35,390 bases of DNA from Acetobacteraceae bacterium (GCA_025360065.1 JANYCX010000179.1:1-35390); one strand, 5' to 3'; positions 8,986 to 18,392 are shown, counted from the stretch's first letter. The notes: a model not told the origin generated them from the sequence alone. A program made the numbers and translations.

Positions 8986-10158
8986 ATGCGGGTGCTGACC
9001 TTCAGCACGCTGTTCCCCAACCATGAACGCCCGAATTTTGGGGTGTTCGTGGAGAACCGGCTGCGCCATCTGGTCGCGACCGGGGGGGTCGAGAGCACGG
9101 TCTTGGCACCGGTCGCTTATTTCCCATCAAGGTCCGAGCGCTTCGGCGTCTGGGCGCAGCAGGCCGGTGTCGCCCGTTTGGAAACCCGGCATGGGCTGGT
9201 GGTGCACCATCCGCGCTGGCTGGCGATCCCGAAAATCGGCACCTCGGTTTCCCCGCTGACACTGTATTGGGCGAGCCTACGCGCCTTGCGCAAACTGGTC
9301 GCCGGCGGGCTGCGCTTCGACCTGATCGACGCGCATTATCTTTACCCCGACGGTGTGGCGGCGGTTTGGCTGGGGCGCGCGTTCAACTGTCCGGTGGTGA
9401 TCACCGCGCGCGGGTCCGACGTTACCGAGTTTCCCGACTTCGCCATTCCGCGCCGCTATATCGCGGGCGCGATCGCAGGAGCCGACGCGTTGATTTCAGT
9501 CAGTGGCGGGTTGCGCGATCGGTTGATCGAGCTTGGTGCGCCGCCCGACAAAGTGACCGTGCTGCGCAACGGCATTGATACCGACCTGTTCCACCCGGTT
9601 GATCGCCAAGCCGCGCGCGCCGCCTTGGGATTGACCCGACCGACATTAATCTCGGTCGGTGGCCTGATCCCGCGCAAGCGCAATCACCTCACCATCGATG
9701 CAATGCGGCTGCTCGATAATGTGGATCTGATCATTGTCGGCGAGGGACCTCAACACCGCGCGTTGCAGGCGCAAATCGATCGCCTCGGCCTTGGTGACCG
9801 GGTCCGACTGCTGGGCGCGCGTCCGCATGGCAAGTTGGCGTTCTACTACGGCGCGGCGGATGCGATGGTGCTGGCATCGTCGCGGGAGGGGTGGGCCAAT
9901 GTGCTACTCGAAGCGATGGCCTGCGGGACGCCAGTGGTGGCCAGCCGCATTCCTGGCAACCCCGAAGTGGTTCGCGCAGCCGAGGCCGGATTGATTGTCG
10001 ACGACAACACCGCCGAGGGCATTGCCGCGTCGGTGCGCGCCCTGTTCGCCAATCCACCGGACCGGGCCGCGACGCGCGCCTATGCGGAGAAATTCGGCTG
10101 GGCGGAGACCAGTGCCGGGCAACTGGCCCTGTTCCGTCGTTTGCTGGGCCGGACATGA
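8986..10158 (+). CDS. Glycosyltransferase family 4 protein
   Basis: MRVLTFSTLFPNHERPNFGVFVENRLRHL...; GT4 signature ASSREGWANVLLEAMACGTPVVASRIPGNPEVV. Confidence 0.92.
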   Translation: MRVLTFSTLFPNHERPNFGVFVENRLRHLVATGGVESTVLAPVAYFPSRSERFGVWAQQAGVARLETRHGLVVHHPRWLAIPKIGTSVSPLTLYWASLRALRKLVAGGLRFDLIDAHYLYPDGVAAVWLGRAFNCPVVITARGSDVTEFPDFAIPRRYIAGAIAGADALISVSGGLRDRLIELGAPPDKVTVLRNGIDTDLFHPVDRQAARAALGLTRPTLISVGGLIPRKRNHLTIDAMRLLDNVDLIIVGEGPQHRALQAQIDRLGLGDRVRLLGARPHGKLAFYYGAADAMVLASSREGWANVLLEAMACGTPVVASRIPGNPEVVRAAEAGLIVDDNTAEGIAASVRALFANPPDRAATRAYAEKFGWAETSAGQLALFRRLLGRT

Positions 10159-10583
10159 GCGGCCTCAATCTGGTCAAGCTGTGTGTTGGTGTCAGCGATG
10201 TTGCCCATCTGCACGCCCTCCAGGCGGCGCGGGCAGCAGCGGGGCATGTTCTGTGCCATCGGACCCGCAATTTCCCCCGCCGCGCCAATGAATTACGCGA
10301 CGGTGGCTCGCTCTATTGGGTGATCGCGGGGGCGATTGTGGTGCGCCAGCCGATCACCGATATTGTCGAGGATGTGCGGGCCGATGGCGTGCGCTGTGCG
10401 GCCATCCTGCTGGCGCCCGATCTGGTCGCGGTCGCGGGGCGTCCGATGAAGGCGTTCCAGGGCTGGCGTTACCTGACCGGCGATGATGCGCCGGCCGATC
10501 TGATCGACGGCGCCGAAGCCGTGGGGGAGGCAGGCTTGCCGGACGCGATGCGGCGCGAACTGCGTAAACTGGGATTGCTGTGA
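10155..10583 (+). CDS. DUF1489 family protein
   Basis: MSGLNLVKLCVGVSDVAHLHALQAARAAAGHVLCHRTRNFPRRANELRDGGSLYWVIAGAIVVRQPITDI...; ATGA overlap with the upstream GT stop. Confidence 0.85.
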   Translation: MSGLNLVKLCVGVSDVAHLHALQAARAAAGHVLCHRTRNFPRRANELRDGGSLYWVIAGAIVVRQPITDIVEDVRADGVRCAAILLAPDLVAVAGRPMKAFQGWRYLTGDDAPADLIDGAEAVGEAGLPDAMRRELRKLGLL

Positions 10584-11527
10584 TGACCGACATTGTGACT
10601 GTCACCCTGAACCCGGCGCTCGATATAGCCTGCGATTCCGAGGCCGTAGTGCCGTTGCATAAGCTTCGCACCCGCAACACCACGCTCGACCCTGGCGGCG
10701 GCGGGATCAATGTTGCCCGCGTGGTCACCGCACTTGGCGGCTCGGCGTGTGCTGTCATCCTCGCCGGTGGTCCGATCGGGGCGCAGTTGACCGCGCTGGC
10801 GGCGGCCCAGATCGGTGCCGTCCGCGCCATCCCGATTGCCGGCACGACGCGGATCAGCATGACGGTGCATGACCAGTCCAAGGGCGAGGAATACCGCTTT
10901 GTCGCCGATGGACCGGTAGTCACGCTCGACGAATTTGCCGCGTGCCGCGCCGCTTTATGCCGCGAGCCAGCTCCCTGGCTGGTCGCCAGCGGCAGCCTGC
11001 CACCCGGTTTGCCGCTTGACGCCTATGCGATCCTTGCCCGCGATGCGGCCGTGCGCGGCCAGTTCTTTGTGCTCGACACATCGGGCCTGGCGCTGAAAGC
11101 GGCCATCGGGTCCGGCTTGGCGCTGATCAAACCGAGCCTGGGGGAGTTCGAGGCCCTGGTTGGCCAAAGCCTGCCCGACGCTGCCAGCCAGAACGCGGCA
11201 GCTTTGGCAATGGTCCGCGATGGTGCCGCCACCCGGATTGCGGTCAGCCTGGGCGGGGATGGTGCATTGCTGGCAACCGCTGCGGGGGTCTGGCGCAGTG
11301 CCGCCTTGCCGGTGAAAGCAGTTGGCGCGGTTGGGGCAGGGGACAGTTTCGTCGCCGCTATGGTGCTGGCTTTATCCCGAGGCGCCTTGCCGCCAGAAGC
11401 CCTTGCTTGGGGCATGGCGGCCGGTGCCGCCGCGGTATCGGCAACCGGGACCGCGCATCCGCCGCGCGCCTTGGTGGAGCAATTGTTTGTTCAGGCGACG
11501 TCCCAAGTGACCCAGGGTCGTTCCTGA
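10583..11527 (+). CDS. 1-phosphofructokinase family hexose kinase (PfkB/ribokinase fold)
   Basis: VTVTLNPALDIACDSE..., LDPGGGGINVARVVTALGG, C-terminal PfkB signature AVGAVGAGDSFVAAMVLAL. Start overlaps the upstream stop (TGATG). Confidence 0.92.
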   Translation: MTDIVTVTLNPALDIACDSEAVVPLHKLRTRNTTLDPGGGGINVARVVTALGGSACAVILAGGPIGAQLTALAAAQIGAVRAIPIAGTTRISMTVHDQSKGEEYRFVADGPVVTLDEFAACRAALCREPAPWLVASGSLPPGLPLDAYAILARDAAVRGQFFVLDTSGLALKAAIGSGLALIKPSLGEFEALVGQSLPDAASQNAAALAMVRDGAATRIAVSLGGDGALLATAAGVWRSAALPVKAVGAVGAGDSFVAAMVLALSRGALPPEALAWGMAAGAAAVSATGTAHPPRALVEQLFVQATSQVTQGRS

Positions 11528-11570
11528 CGCACTTCCCATGCGGATGAAACCGCGCTAAGCACCGCGCGAT

Positions 11571-11647
<77 letters not shown>

Positions 11648-11692
11648 TTCATTTCGCGCAGTATTGCGCCCGGAAATCCAGGAGACGCCAAG

Positions 11693-12880
11693 ATGGTTGT
11701 GCGCGCAGGTCGCGAGTTTTTGGCGATTCCCGGGCCCACCACCATCCCCGACGAAGTGCTGCGCGCCATGCACCGTCCGGCGACCGATATTTACTCGCCG
11801 GCGATGGTCGGCATGACGTTGAAATTGCAGGCCGATATCAGCCAGCTTTTCGGCTCGTCCGGCCAAACCTATATCTATATCGCCAACGGCCATGGCGCCT
11901 GGGAAGCGGCGATCAGCAACGTGTTGTCGCGCGGCGACAAGGTGTTGGTGCTGGAAAGCGGCCTGTTTGCCGCCGGCTGGGGCCGGGCCGCCGCTGCCAT
12001 GGGCTGCGATGTTGAAATCCTGCCTGGGACCTGGCAGCGCGCGGTGCGCCCGGCCGATGTCGAGGCCAGGCTGCGCGCCGATACCGGGCACACCATCAAG
12101 GCGATCATGGTGGTCCAGGTCGATACTGCCGCCGGGGTGATGAACGATATCGGCGCAATCGGGGCTGCCATTCGCGCTGCCGGCCATCCGGCTCTGTTCA
12201 TGGTCGATGCTGTTGCATCCCTCGGCTGCATGAAGTTCGAGATGGATGCCTGGGGTGTCGATGTGGCAATGTCGGCCGCGCAAAAGGGCCTGATGGGACC
12301 GCCGGGCTTGGGATTTGTCACCACCAACGCGCGCGGCAAGGCAGCCCACCAGACAGCCAACCTCAAGACCCCGTATTGGGAATGGACGGCGCGCGACGGC
12401 GAGCAGCATTACCAGAAATATGGCGGCACCCCGCCGATCCATTTGCTGTGGGCGTTGCGCGAGGCGCTGGATATGATCTACGCCGAAGGGCTTGATGCGG
12501 TGTTCAAACGCCATCGGCTGCTCGCCGGAGCGGTGCATGCGGCTGTAACGGTTTGGGCAGACGGCAACGGCATCGGCTTCAATGTCGCGGATGCGGCGGA
12601 ACGGTCGCTCACCGTCACCAATCTGGTGCTATCGGATGGGTTCAGTGCTGAGGGGCTGCGGGCCTATTGCGACACCAATTGCGGCGTTGTGCTTGGCGTC
12701 GGGATTGGCGCGCTGTCCGGCAAGGCGTTTCGCATCGCCCATATGGGCCATGTCAACGCGCCGATGGTGCTCGGCACGTTGAGCGTGATCGAAATGGCGC
12801 TCGAAGCGATGCAAATCCCGCACGGCACCGGCGGCGTGCAGGCGGCGGTGAAGTATCTCGCGGCAAACGTGCCGGCCTGA
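11693..12880 (+). CDS. Serine-glyoxylate/alanine-glyoxylate-type class V aminotransferase (PLP)
   Basis: RAGREFLAIPGPTTIPDEVLRAMHRPATDIYSP; FMVDAVASLGCMKFEMDAWGVDVAMSAAQKGLMGPPGLGFV (PLP-lysine context). Confidence 0.92.
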   Translation: MVVRAGREFLAIPGPTTIPDEVLRAMHRPATDIYSPAMVGMTLKLQADISQLFGSSGQTYIYIANGHGAWEAAISNVLSRGDKVLVLESGLFAAGWGRAAAAMGCDVEILPGTWQRAVRPADVEARLRADTGHTIKAIMVVQVDTAAGVMNDIGAIGAAIRAAGHPALFMVDAVASLGCMKFEMDAWGVDVAMSAAQKGLMGPPGLGFVTTNARGKAAHQTANLKTPYWEWTARDGEQHYQKYGGTPPIHLLWALREALDMIYAEGLDAVFKRHRLLAGAVHAAVTVWADGNGIGFNVADAAERSLTVTNLVLSDGFSAEGLRAYCDTNCGVVLGVGIGALSGKAFRIAHMGHVNAPMVLGTLSVIEMALEAMQIPHGTGGVQAAVKYLAANVPA

Positions 12881-12886
12881 GGGGCT

Positions 12887-13189
12887 CTACTTGCGTCCGC
12901 GCCCGAGCCAGGTGATGGTGATGTCGGATTTGGGGCGGGCGCGGCAGGCGAGGGTGCGGCCGGCCTTGGCCTGATCAGCGGACAAGGCGGCATCGCCATG
13001 GGCCAGCAGATCAATCTTACCGGCATCAAGCTGCGACACGCAGGCGGCGCAATTTCCGCTGGCGCAGGTGTAAGGGTAGTCGATGCCAGCCAGAATTGCG
13101 GCCTCCAGCAGGGTTTGGTCGGCGCGACAGGATATTGCCGCGCCGGTGTTGCCGATCAAGACGGTGTAAGATTTCGGGGTGCGGGCCAT
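12887..13189 (-). CDS. Plant-type 2Fe-2S ferredoxin
   Basis: ADQTLLEAAILAGIDYPYTCASGNCAACVSQLDAG...RTLACRARPKSD: CxxxxCxxC...C pattern. Confidence 0.93.
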   Translation of the reverse strand: MARTPKSYTVLIGNTGAAISCRADQTLLEAAILAGIDYPYTCASGNCAACVSQLDAGKIDLLAHGDAALSADQAKAGRTLACRARPKSDITITWLGRGRK

Positions 13190-13195
13190 GGCGGA

Positions 13196-13780
13196 TCAGG
13201 CCACGGGGCGGCGGGAAACGCCGGACCGGGTGGTGCCGAAGGCCGGGTGATACCACGCAACCGGGGGGAATCTGACCAGCGCATAGCCATAGAGCGCCAG
13301 ACCGATGGCGGGTGCATCGCCCACCACATCGGTCGAATGAATGTCGTGATCGGCCATCGCCATGCCGTTGCCGGGTTCGACCATTACCTCGCCGACCTGC
13401 ACCACATCGGCTTTGCCCGGCACGGCGCCAGCATCGGTGCGGCGGTAGAACACATGGCGTTCGCGCCCGGAAATCGCGGCATGGACGCACCAGATGCCGT
13501 GGTCATGCGGGGCGGCTTCTTTGCCGGGCAGGTTGATGGTCAGGTACAGCCCATGGCCATCGCCGTCTTCGACCAGCAGTGGATGGTTGCGGCCTTGGGC
13601 CACCGGCATGGAAAAATCCTCGGCCGGGAACAGATCGGCGCGGCGGGCGAGGGCGACCAGCTTGAGCTTGATGGCATGGAGCGCGGACGGGGTGATGCCT
13701 TCGATGTCGGTAATCGCGTGAACCTGTTGCAGCAGAGTGGCGCAGGCGCGGGCGCGGCGCATGGCGGCGGTGACGGGCAT
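13196..13780 (-). CDS. Cysteine-dioxygenase-like cupin (double-stranded beta-helix) protein
   Basis: LYLTINLPGKEAAPHDHGIWCVHAAISGRERHVFYRRTD...DIHSTDVVGDAPAIGLALYGY: HDH and downstream H of a thiol-dioxygenase-type cupin. Start chosen at internal ATG (MPVTAAMRR). Confidence 0.75.
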   Translation of the reverse strand: MPVTAAMRRARACATLLQQVHAITDIEGITPSALHAIKLKLVALARRADLFPAEDFSMPVAQGRNHPLLVEDGDGHGLYLTINLPGKEAAPHDHGIWCVHAAISGRERHVFYRRTDAGAVPGKADVVQVGEVMVEPGNGMAMADHDIHSTDVVGDAPAIGLALYGYALVRFPPVAWYHPAFGTTRSGVSRRPVA

Positions 13781-13834
13781 TTTCGTGGGCCTCCAACTTG
13801 ATTTACCGAACGCTAACATCGCCGTGCGGCCTTG

Positions 13835-14233
13835 TCAGGGTGTAATCAGGTCGATGGTCGGGAAATAATGCCGATAGCGGCGGACATCACGGGTTAGCAA
13901 AGCAAGTCCGCTGACAGCGGCATGGGCGCCGATGAAAAAATCCGGCAATACATTCGGCCGCGTTCCACCGATCGCGCGATAGCGCTGGAATGTCTTGCCG
14001 GCCAGAAACAAGGCGGCGCGCGGCATCGCGATCAGCGAGATATCAGCGTCGCGGAGTGCTGCCTCAACCGCTTCAATGGACGCCATTCGCACTGACATCT
14101 CAGCGTAAACGATGTCACTGATCAGCACCGGGCCGCGCGTTGCGGCACGATCCAACTCATGGGCGGACCAGGCAAACCAGACGGGATCATTAGTAACAAG
14201 ATCAAGCAGAACATTGGTATCAACCAATGTCAT
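13835..14233 (-). CDS. vapC: VapC-type PIN domain toxin
   Basis: MTLVDTNVLLDLVTNDPVWFAWS... with D-E-D acidic residues of PIN domains (VDTNVLLD; DIVYAEMSVR; LPDFFIGAHA; LLTRD). ATGA overlap with vapB. Confidence 0.92.
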   Translation of the reverse strand: MTLVDTNVLLDLVTNDPVWFAWSAHELDRAATRGPVLISDIVYAEMSVRMASIEAVEAALRDADISLIAMPRAALFLAGKTFQRYRAIGGTRPNVLPDFFIGAHAAVSGLALLTRDVRRYRHYFPTIDLITP

Positions 14234-14475
14234 TCGCCGCCCCAATCTTCCCCACGGGTGAGCCGCATGACTTCATCGGTTGTCATGCCCGGTCCGGCGA
14301 TGCCGCGCAGGGCCTCAAAGCGGCTGACCCGCTTTGGCGCGTTAGGAATTTCGAGGACCACCCGCCCATCCCGATCCAGCACGAAATCCACGGCACTTCC
14401 CGGCTTGACGCCGAGCAGGTCGCGGATGGATTTGGGGATGGTCACCTGGCCCTTGGTTGTCACGCTCGTGGTCAT
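14230..14475 (-). CDS. vapB: AbrB/SpoVT (VapB-like) antitoxin
   Basis: MTTSVTTKGQVTIPKSIRDLLGVKPGSAVDFVLDRDGRVVL: classic AbrB/MazE-like swapped-hairpin N-terminus; immediately upstream of vapC. Confidence 0.93.
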   Translation of the reverse strand: MTTSVTTKGQVTIPKSIRDLLGVKPGSAVDFVLDRDGRVVLEIPNAPKRVSRFEALRGIAGPGMTTDEVMRLTRGEDWGGE

Positions 14476-14486
14476 GGTTGCCGCCT

Positions 14487-14514
14487 GTAATACCGTTCAC
14501 GTTGCGAGTAATAC
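14487..14514. promoter_or_regulatory. Candidate vapBC operator: direct repeats GTAATAC x2
   Basis: GTAATAC at 14487-14493 and 14508-14514, 21 bp start-to-start, just upstream of the vapB start codon (14475). Confidence 0.4.
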
Positions 14515-14546
14515 ATACCGCATCGGCCGCCCCACTGCAATCAACT

Positions 14547-15365
14547 TCACCGCCCGACAAAGCGCGGCCGGCGCTTTTCCATGAACGCGGTCCGGCCTTC
14601 CTTGAAATCTTCGCTGTCGAGGCTTTGCCGTTCATACGCCTTCAACCGTGCCAGATCGCGATCGGCCGGGTCGCGCAACACCTGGGCGATACCATCCTTG
14701 GCGGCGGTGATCGACAGCGGCGCGTTGTCGGCGATGCGCGCGGCGAGCGCCATCACATGCGGCCACAGCGCGTCGGGTTCGAGCACCCGGTTGATGAGGC
14801 CGATGCGCGCGGCTTCGGCTGCGTCAATCCGGTCGGCGGCATACATGATCATCCGCGCATGCGCCGGGCCGACCAGCCCGACCAGGGTGTGCAGGCCGTC
14901 ATAGCCATAGGCGACGCCGAGGCGGGCGGCGGGAATGCCGAACTGGCTGCCGGTTCCGGCAATCCGCAGATCGGCCTGGATTGCGATGGCCAGGCCGCCG
15001 CCGAGGCAGAAGCCCTGGATGCAGGCGATAGTCGGCTTGGCGCAATCTGCGACCGCAGTTCTGCCAACCGCGATCCTGGCGACGTGCTGGCGGGCGATTT
15101 CTGCACTGGCGCGGGTTTTGGCGAATTGGCTGATATCGCCGCCCGAAACAAACGCCTTGCCGCCGGCACCGCGCAGGATGATCACCCGGATGCTGTCATC
15201 GGCGCCAAATTCGGTCATGATCTGACCCATCGCTTCCCACATTTCCATCGAAACCGCGTTGAGCCGTTCGGGGTGGTTGAAGGTCATGATGCCAATCGCG
15301 CCGAGGCGTGACGACAGCATCTTGCCGTCGGCCCAACTGCGCGGGTCCTGTTCGATGTCGGTCAT
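14547..15365 (-). CDS. Enoyl-CoA hydratase/isomerase family protein
   Basis: IGIMTFNHPERLNAVSMEMWEAMGQIM...RVIILRGAGGKAFVSGGDISQFA...CIQGFCLGGGLAIAIQADLRIA. Confidence 0.93.
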   Translation of the reverse strand: MTDIEQDPRSWADGKMLSSRLGAIGIMTFNHPERLNAVSMEMWEAMGQIMTEFGADDSIRVIILRGAGGKAFVSGGDISQFAKTRASAEIARQHVARIAVGRTAVADCAKPTIACIQGFCLGGGLAIAIQADLRIAGTGSQFGIPAARLGVAYGYDGLHTLVGLVGPAHARMIMYAADRIDAAEAARIGLINRVLEPDALWPHVMALAARIADNAPLSITAAKDGIAQVLRDPADRDLARLKAYERQSLDSEDFKEGRTAFMEKRRPRFVGR

Positions 15366-15458
15366 GGTGCGGCCCCTGAAATGATCTGGCGCAACGACAG
15401 GCGCCATATTTCGGATAGCATAGCCTGACCGGCAGGCAATCCGACAAGGCGCATAAAC

Positions 15459-18035
15459 ATGACCGATCCGTTCTGGCAAATTCCCACGCCGCGCTTGCTG
15501 GCTGACCTACAGACCACCCAGGACGGATTGACCACGCCAATGGTTGCGGTTCTGCGGCGAAAATTCGGCACCAATGAGGCTGCCGCGCCCAAGCGCACCC
15601 CGGCCTGGCTGCGGATCGGCAAGCGCTTCGCCAATCCGCTGGTGATAATTCTGTTGGTGGCGAGTGCGCTGTCGGCAGCGAGCGGCGATCTGGCGAGCTT
15701 TATCATCGTGACCGCGATCGTGACCGTGTCGGTGTTGCTCGATTTCTGGCAGGAAAGCCGGGCCGATGCCGCGATCAACGCCTTGCGCGGCCAGGTTGCG
15801 GTGCGGACGGCGGTGCGGCGCGATGGCGCGGAGGTCAATGTGCCGGTCGCCGAGCTGGTTCCAGGCGACATTGTCCGGCTGTCGGCGGGCGATCTGGTGC
15901 CGGCGGATGGACGCTTGCTGGCAACGCGGGATTTCTTTGTCAACCAGGCGCTGCTGACGGGCGAATCCTTCCCGGTGGAAAAACACACGACGGATACCGA
16001 TGCCGCATCCGAGCTCAGCGCGGCAGGCAATGTCGGGCTTGCGGGGACATCGGTGATTTCCGGCAGTGCCACGATGGTGGTGTGCGCCACCGGCCATGAC
16101 ACCGCGTTGGGCCAGCTCGCCGATACGCTGATCGTAGCCCCGGCGCCAACATCCTTCGAAATCGGTCTGCGCCGCTTCAGCATGCTGATCTTTCGCATTG
16201 TGGCCGTGCTGGTGCTGCTGGTGATGGCCGAAAGCATGGCGTTTCAACGGCCATGGATCGACTCACTGCTATTTGCGGTGGCGCTCGCGGTCGGGCTGAC
16301 GCCGGAATTGCTGCCGATGATTATGACGGTCACCATGGCGCGCGGCGCGGTGCTGTTGTCGCACCGGCGGGTGATCGTCAAGCGGTTGCAGGCGATCCAT
16401 AATCTCGGCGCGATGGATGTGCTGTGCACCGATAAGACCGGCACGCTGACGGAAGCGCAGATCGGGTTGGCCAAATCCATCGATGCCGATGGCGCGGACA
16501 GCGCGGAGGTCTTCGTCCTCGCCTGGCTCAACAGCCATTTTGAAACCGGCCTGAAAAGCCCGCTGGACGATGCGATCCTGGCCAAGGCGACCATTGATGC
16601 GACCGGGTGGACCAAGATCGACGAAGTGCCGTTCGATTTCGAGCGGCGGCGGGTTTCGGTGCTGGTCGAGCGTGCGGGGGTTCGCACCCTGATCGTCAAA
16701 GGCGCACCCGAGGACATTATCCGCCTGTCGACCGCCATTGCCACAGCAGACGGCCCGCAACCGCTGACCGATGGGCGGCGGGCGGAGGTCGTGGCGCAAT
16801 TCGATGCGTTGAGCGCCCAGGGGTTCCGTTTGCTCGGCATCGCCAGCCGCAGCACCCCGGCAGATCACGACAAGGCGGTATTGGCCGACGAGGCCGAACT
16901 GGTGTTGGCCGGTTTCGCGGTGTTCCGCGACCCGCCCAAGGCATCGGCCAGGGCCGCGCTGACAGCACTTGCCGATGCCGGGATCGCGGTGAAAGTGCTG
17001 ACCGGCGACAATGAACTGGTCGCCCGCCATTTATGCGAGGAAATTGGCTTCGATCCTGGCATTGTGCTGACCGGGGCCCAGATCGCCGCAATGAGCGATG
17101 AGGCGCTGATCGGCTCGCTCGGGGCCGCGCGCCTGTTCTGCCGGATCACTCCGCAGCAGAAGCTGCGCATTATCATGACCTTGAAGCGAATGGGCCAGAC
17201 GGTTGGGTTTCTTGGCGATGGCATCAACGACGCGCCGGCGCTGCATGCCGCCGATGTGGGGATTTCGGTCGATAGCGCGGCCGATGTTGCCAAGGCGGCC
17301 GCCGAGATCATCCTGCTGGAGCAAGACCTTGGCGTGGTCCATGCAGGGGTGATGGAAGGCCGGCGGACCATCGTCAACACCGGCAAGTATATCCTGATGG
17401 CGAGCAGCGCCAATTTCGGCAATATGTTGAGCATGGTGCTGGCCGGGCTGGTGCTGCCCTTCCTGCCCTTGCTGCCAATTCAGTTGCTGCTCAACAATCT
17501 GATTTACGACCTCGCGCAGACCGGATTGCCGTTCGACAAGGTGGATGACGAAGCGATCCGCCGGCCGATCCATTGGGAAATTGGGCTGATCCAGCGTTTC
17601 ATGATGATCATGGGCCCGCTCAGCAGCCTGTTCGATCTGGCGACGTTTGCCATCCTGCTGCTGGTGTTCGAGTCTGGGGAGGCGATGTTCCGCACTGGCT
17701 GGTTCGTCGAGTCGATGGCCACCCAGGTCCTGATGGTATTCGCCGTGCGGACCCGGCGGCACATCTTTGCCAGCCGGCCGCATTGGGGCGTGGCGGCGCT
17801 GGCCTTGGGTGCGACCGGGTTGGCCCTGGCATTGCCCTATATTCCCGTGATTAGCGCGTGGTTTGAGTTCGTGCGGTTACCGGGGAGCTTTCTGGCGACG
17901 ATGGTGGCGGTGGTTGCCGGGTTTCTGCTGGCGATCGAAGTGGCGAAGCGTTTGTTCTATCGCTATTTCTCGCCTGAAACCGGTTTACCCAGCGACGATC
18001 GACATGCCGACCCGGATCAGCGCACCCAGCCATAA
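15459..18035 (+). CDS. mgtA: Magnesium-translocating P-type ATPase (MgtA/MgtB family)
   Basis: LLTGESFPVEK, VLCTDKTGTLTEAQIGL, KVLTGDNELVARHLC, VGFLGDGINDAPALHAADVGISVDSAADVAKAAAEIILLEQDL; MgtA-like C-terminus (LLNNLIYDLAQTGLPFDKVDDE). Confidence 0.93.
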   Translation: MTDPFWQIPTPRLLADLQTTQDGLTTPMVAVLRRKFGTNEAAAPKRTPAWLRIGKRFANPLVIILLVASALSAASGDLASFIIVTAIVTVSVLLDFWQESRADAAINALRGQVAVRTAVRRDGAEVNVPVAELVPGDIVRLSAGDLVPADGRLLATRDFFVNQALLTGESFPVEKHTTDTDAASELSAAGNVGLAGTSVISGSATMVVCATGHDTALGQLADTLIVAPAPTSFEIGLRRFSMLIFRIVAVLVLLVMAESMAFQRPWIDSLLFAVALAVGLTPELLPMIMTVTMARGAVLLSHRRVIVKRLQAIHNLGAMDVLCTDKTGTLTEAQIGLAKSIDADGADSAEVFVLAWLNSHFETGLKSPLDDAILAKATIDATGWTKIDEVPFDFERRRVSVLVERAGVRTLIVKGAPEDIIRLSTAIATADGPQPLTDGRRAEVVAQFDALSAQGFRLLGIASRSTPADHDKAVLADEAELVLAGFAVFRDPPKASARAALTALADAGIAVKVLTGDNELVARHLCEEIGFDPGIVLTGAQIAAMSDEALIGSLGAARLFCRITPQQKLRIIMTLKRMGQTVGFLGDGINDAPALHAADVGISVDSAADVAKAAAEIILLEQDLGVVHAGVMEGRRTIVNTGKYILMASSANFGNMLSMVLAGLVLPFLPLLPIQLLLNNLIYDLAQTGLPFDKVDDEAIRRPIHWEIGLIQRFMMIMGPLSSLFDLATFAILLLVFESGEAMFRTGWFVESMATQVLMVFAVRTRRHIFASRPHWGVAALALGATGLALALPYIPVISAWFEFVRLPGSFLATMVAVVAGFLLAIEVAKRLFYRYFSPETGLPSDDRHADPDQRTQP

Positions 18036-18392
18036 CGCCAGGGTGGCAATGGCCTGCACGCCGAACCCTGGGCCGCGCTTTTCGGCTGCGGTCGCATAGG
18101 TTTGGATATAGAGCAGGCGGCCGACGATCCAGATCATCCCGAGTACCCCGGCAAGTGCGTCGCCCCATGACAATGCAAACAGCCAGAGCGCCGGCAGGAA
18201 CATCGGCAGCCATTCCAGCGTGTTCATCTGGGCGCGAAACAGCCGCTCGAAATTCGGGTTGCCGGTTACCGCAGGGGCCTTGATGCCATAGGTGCCGCGG
18301 GCGCGACCGACCAGAATGCCGGAATAGAAATAGGCCGCGATGGCCAGCAGGGTCACCAGGGCAGTGTAGCGAACGGGATCGAGCGCATGCAT
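17985..18392 (-). CDS. MAPEG family membrane protein
   Basis: YFYSGILVGRARGTYGIKAPAVTGNPNFERLFRAQMNTLEWLPMFLPALWLFALSWGDALAGVLGMIWIVGRLLYIQTYA. Confidence 0.88.
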   Translation of the reverse strand: MHALDPVRYTALVTLLAIAAYFYSGILVGRARGTYGIKAPAVTGNPNFERLFRAQMNTLEWLPMFLPALWLFALSWGDALAGVLGMIWIVGRLLYIQTYATAAEKRGPGFGVQAIATLALWLGALIRVGMSIVAG

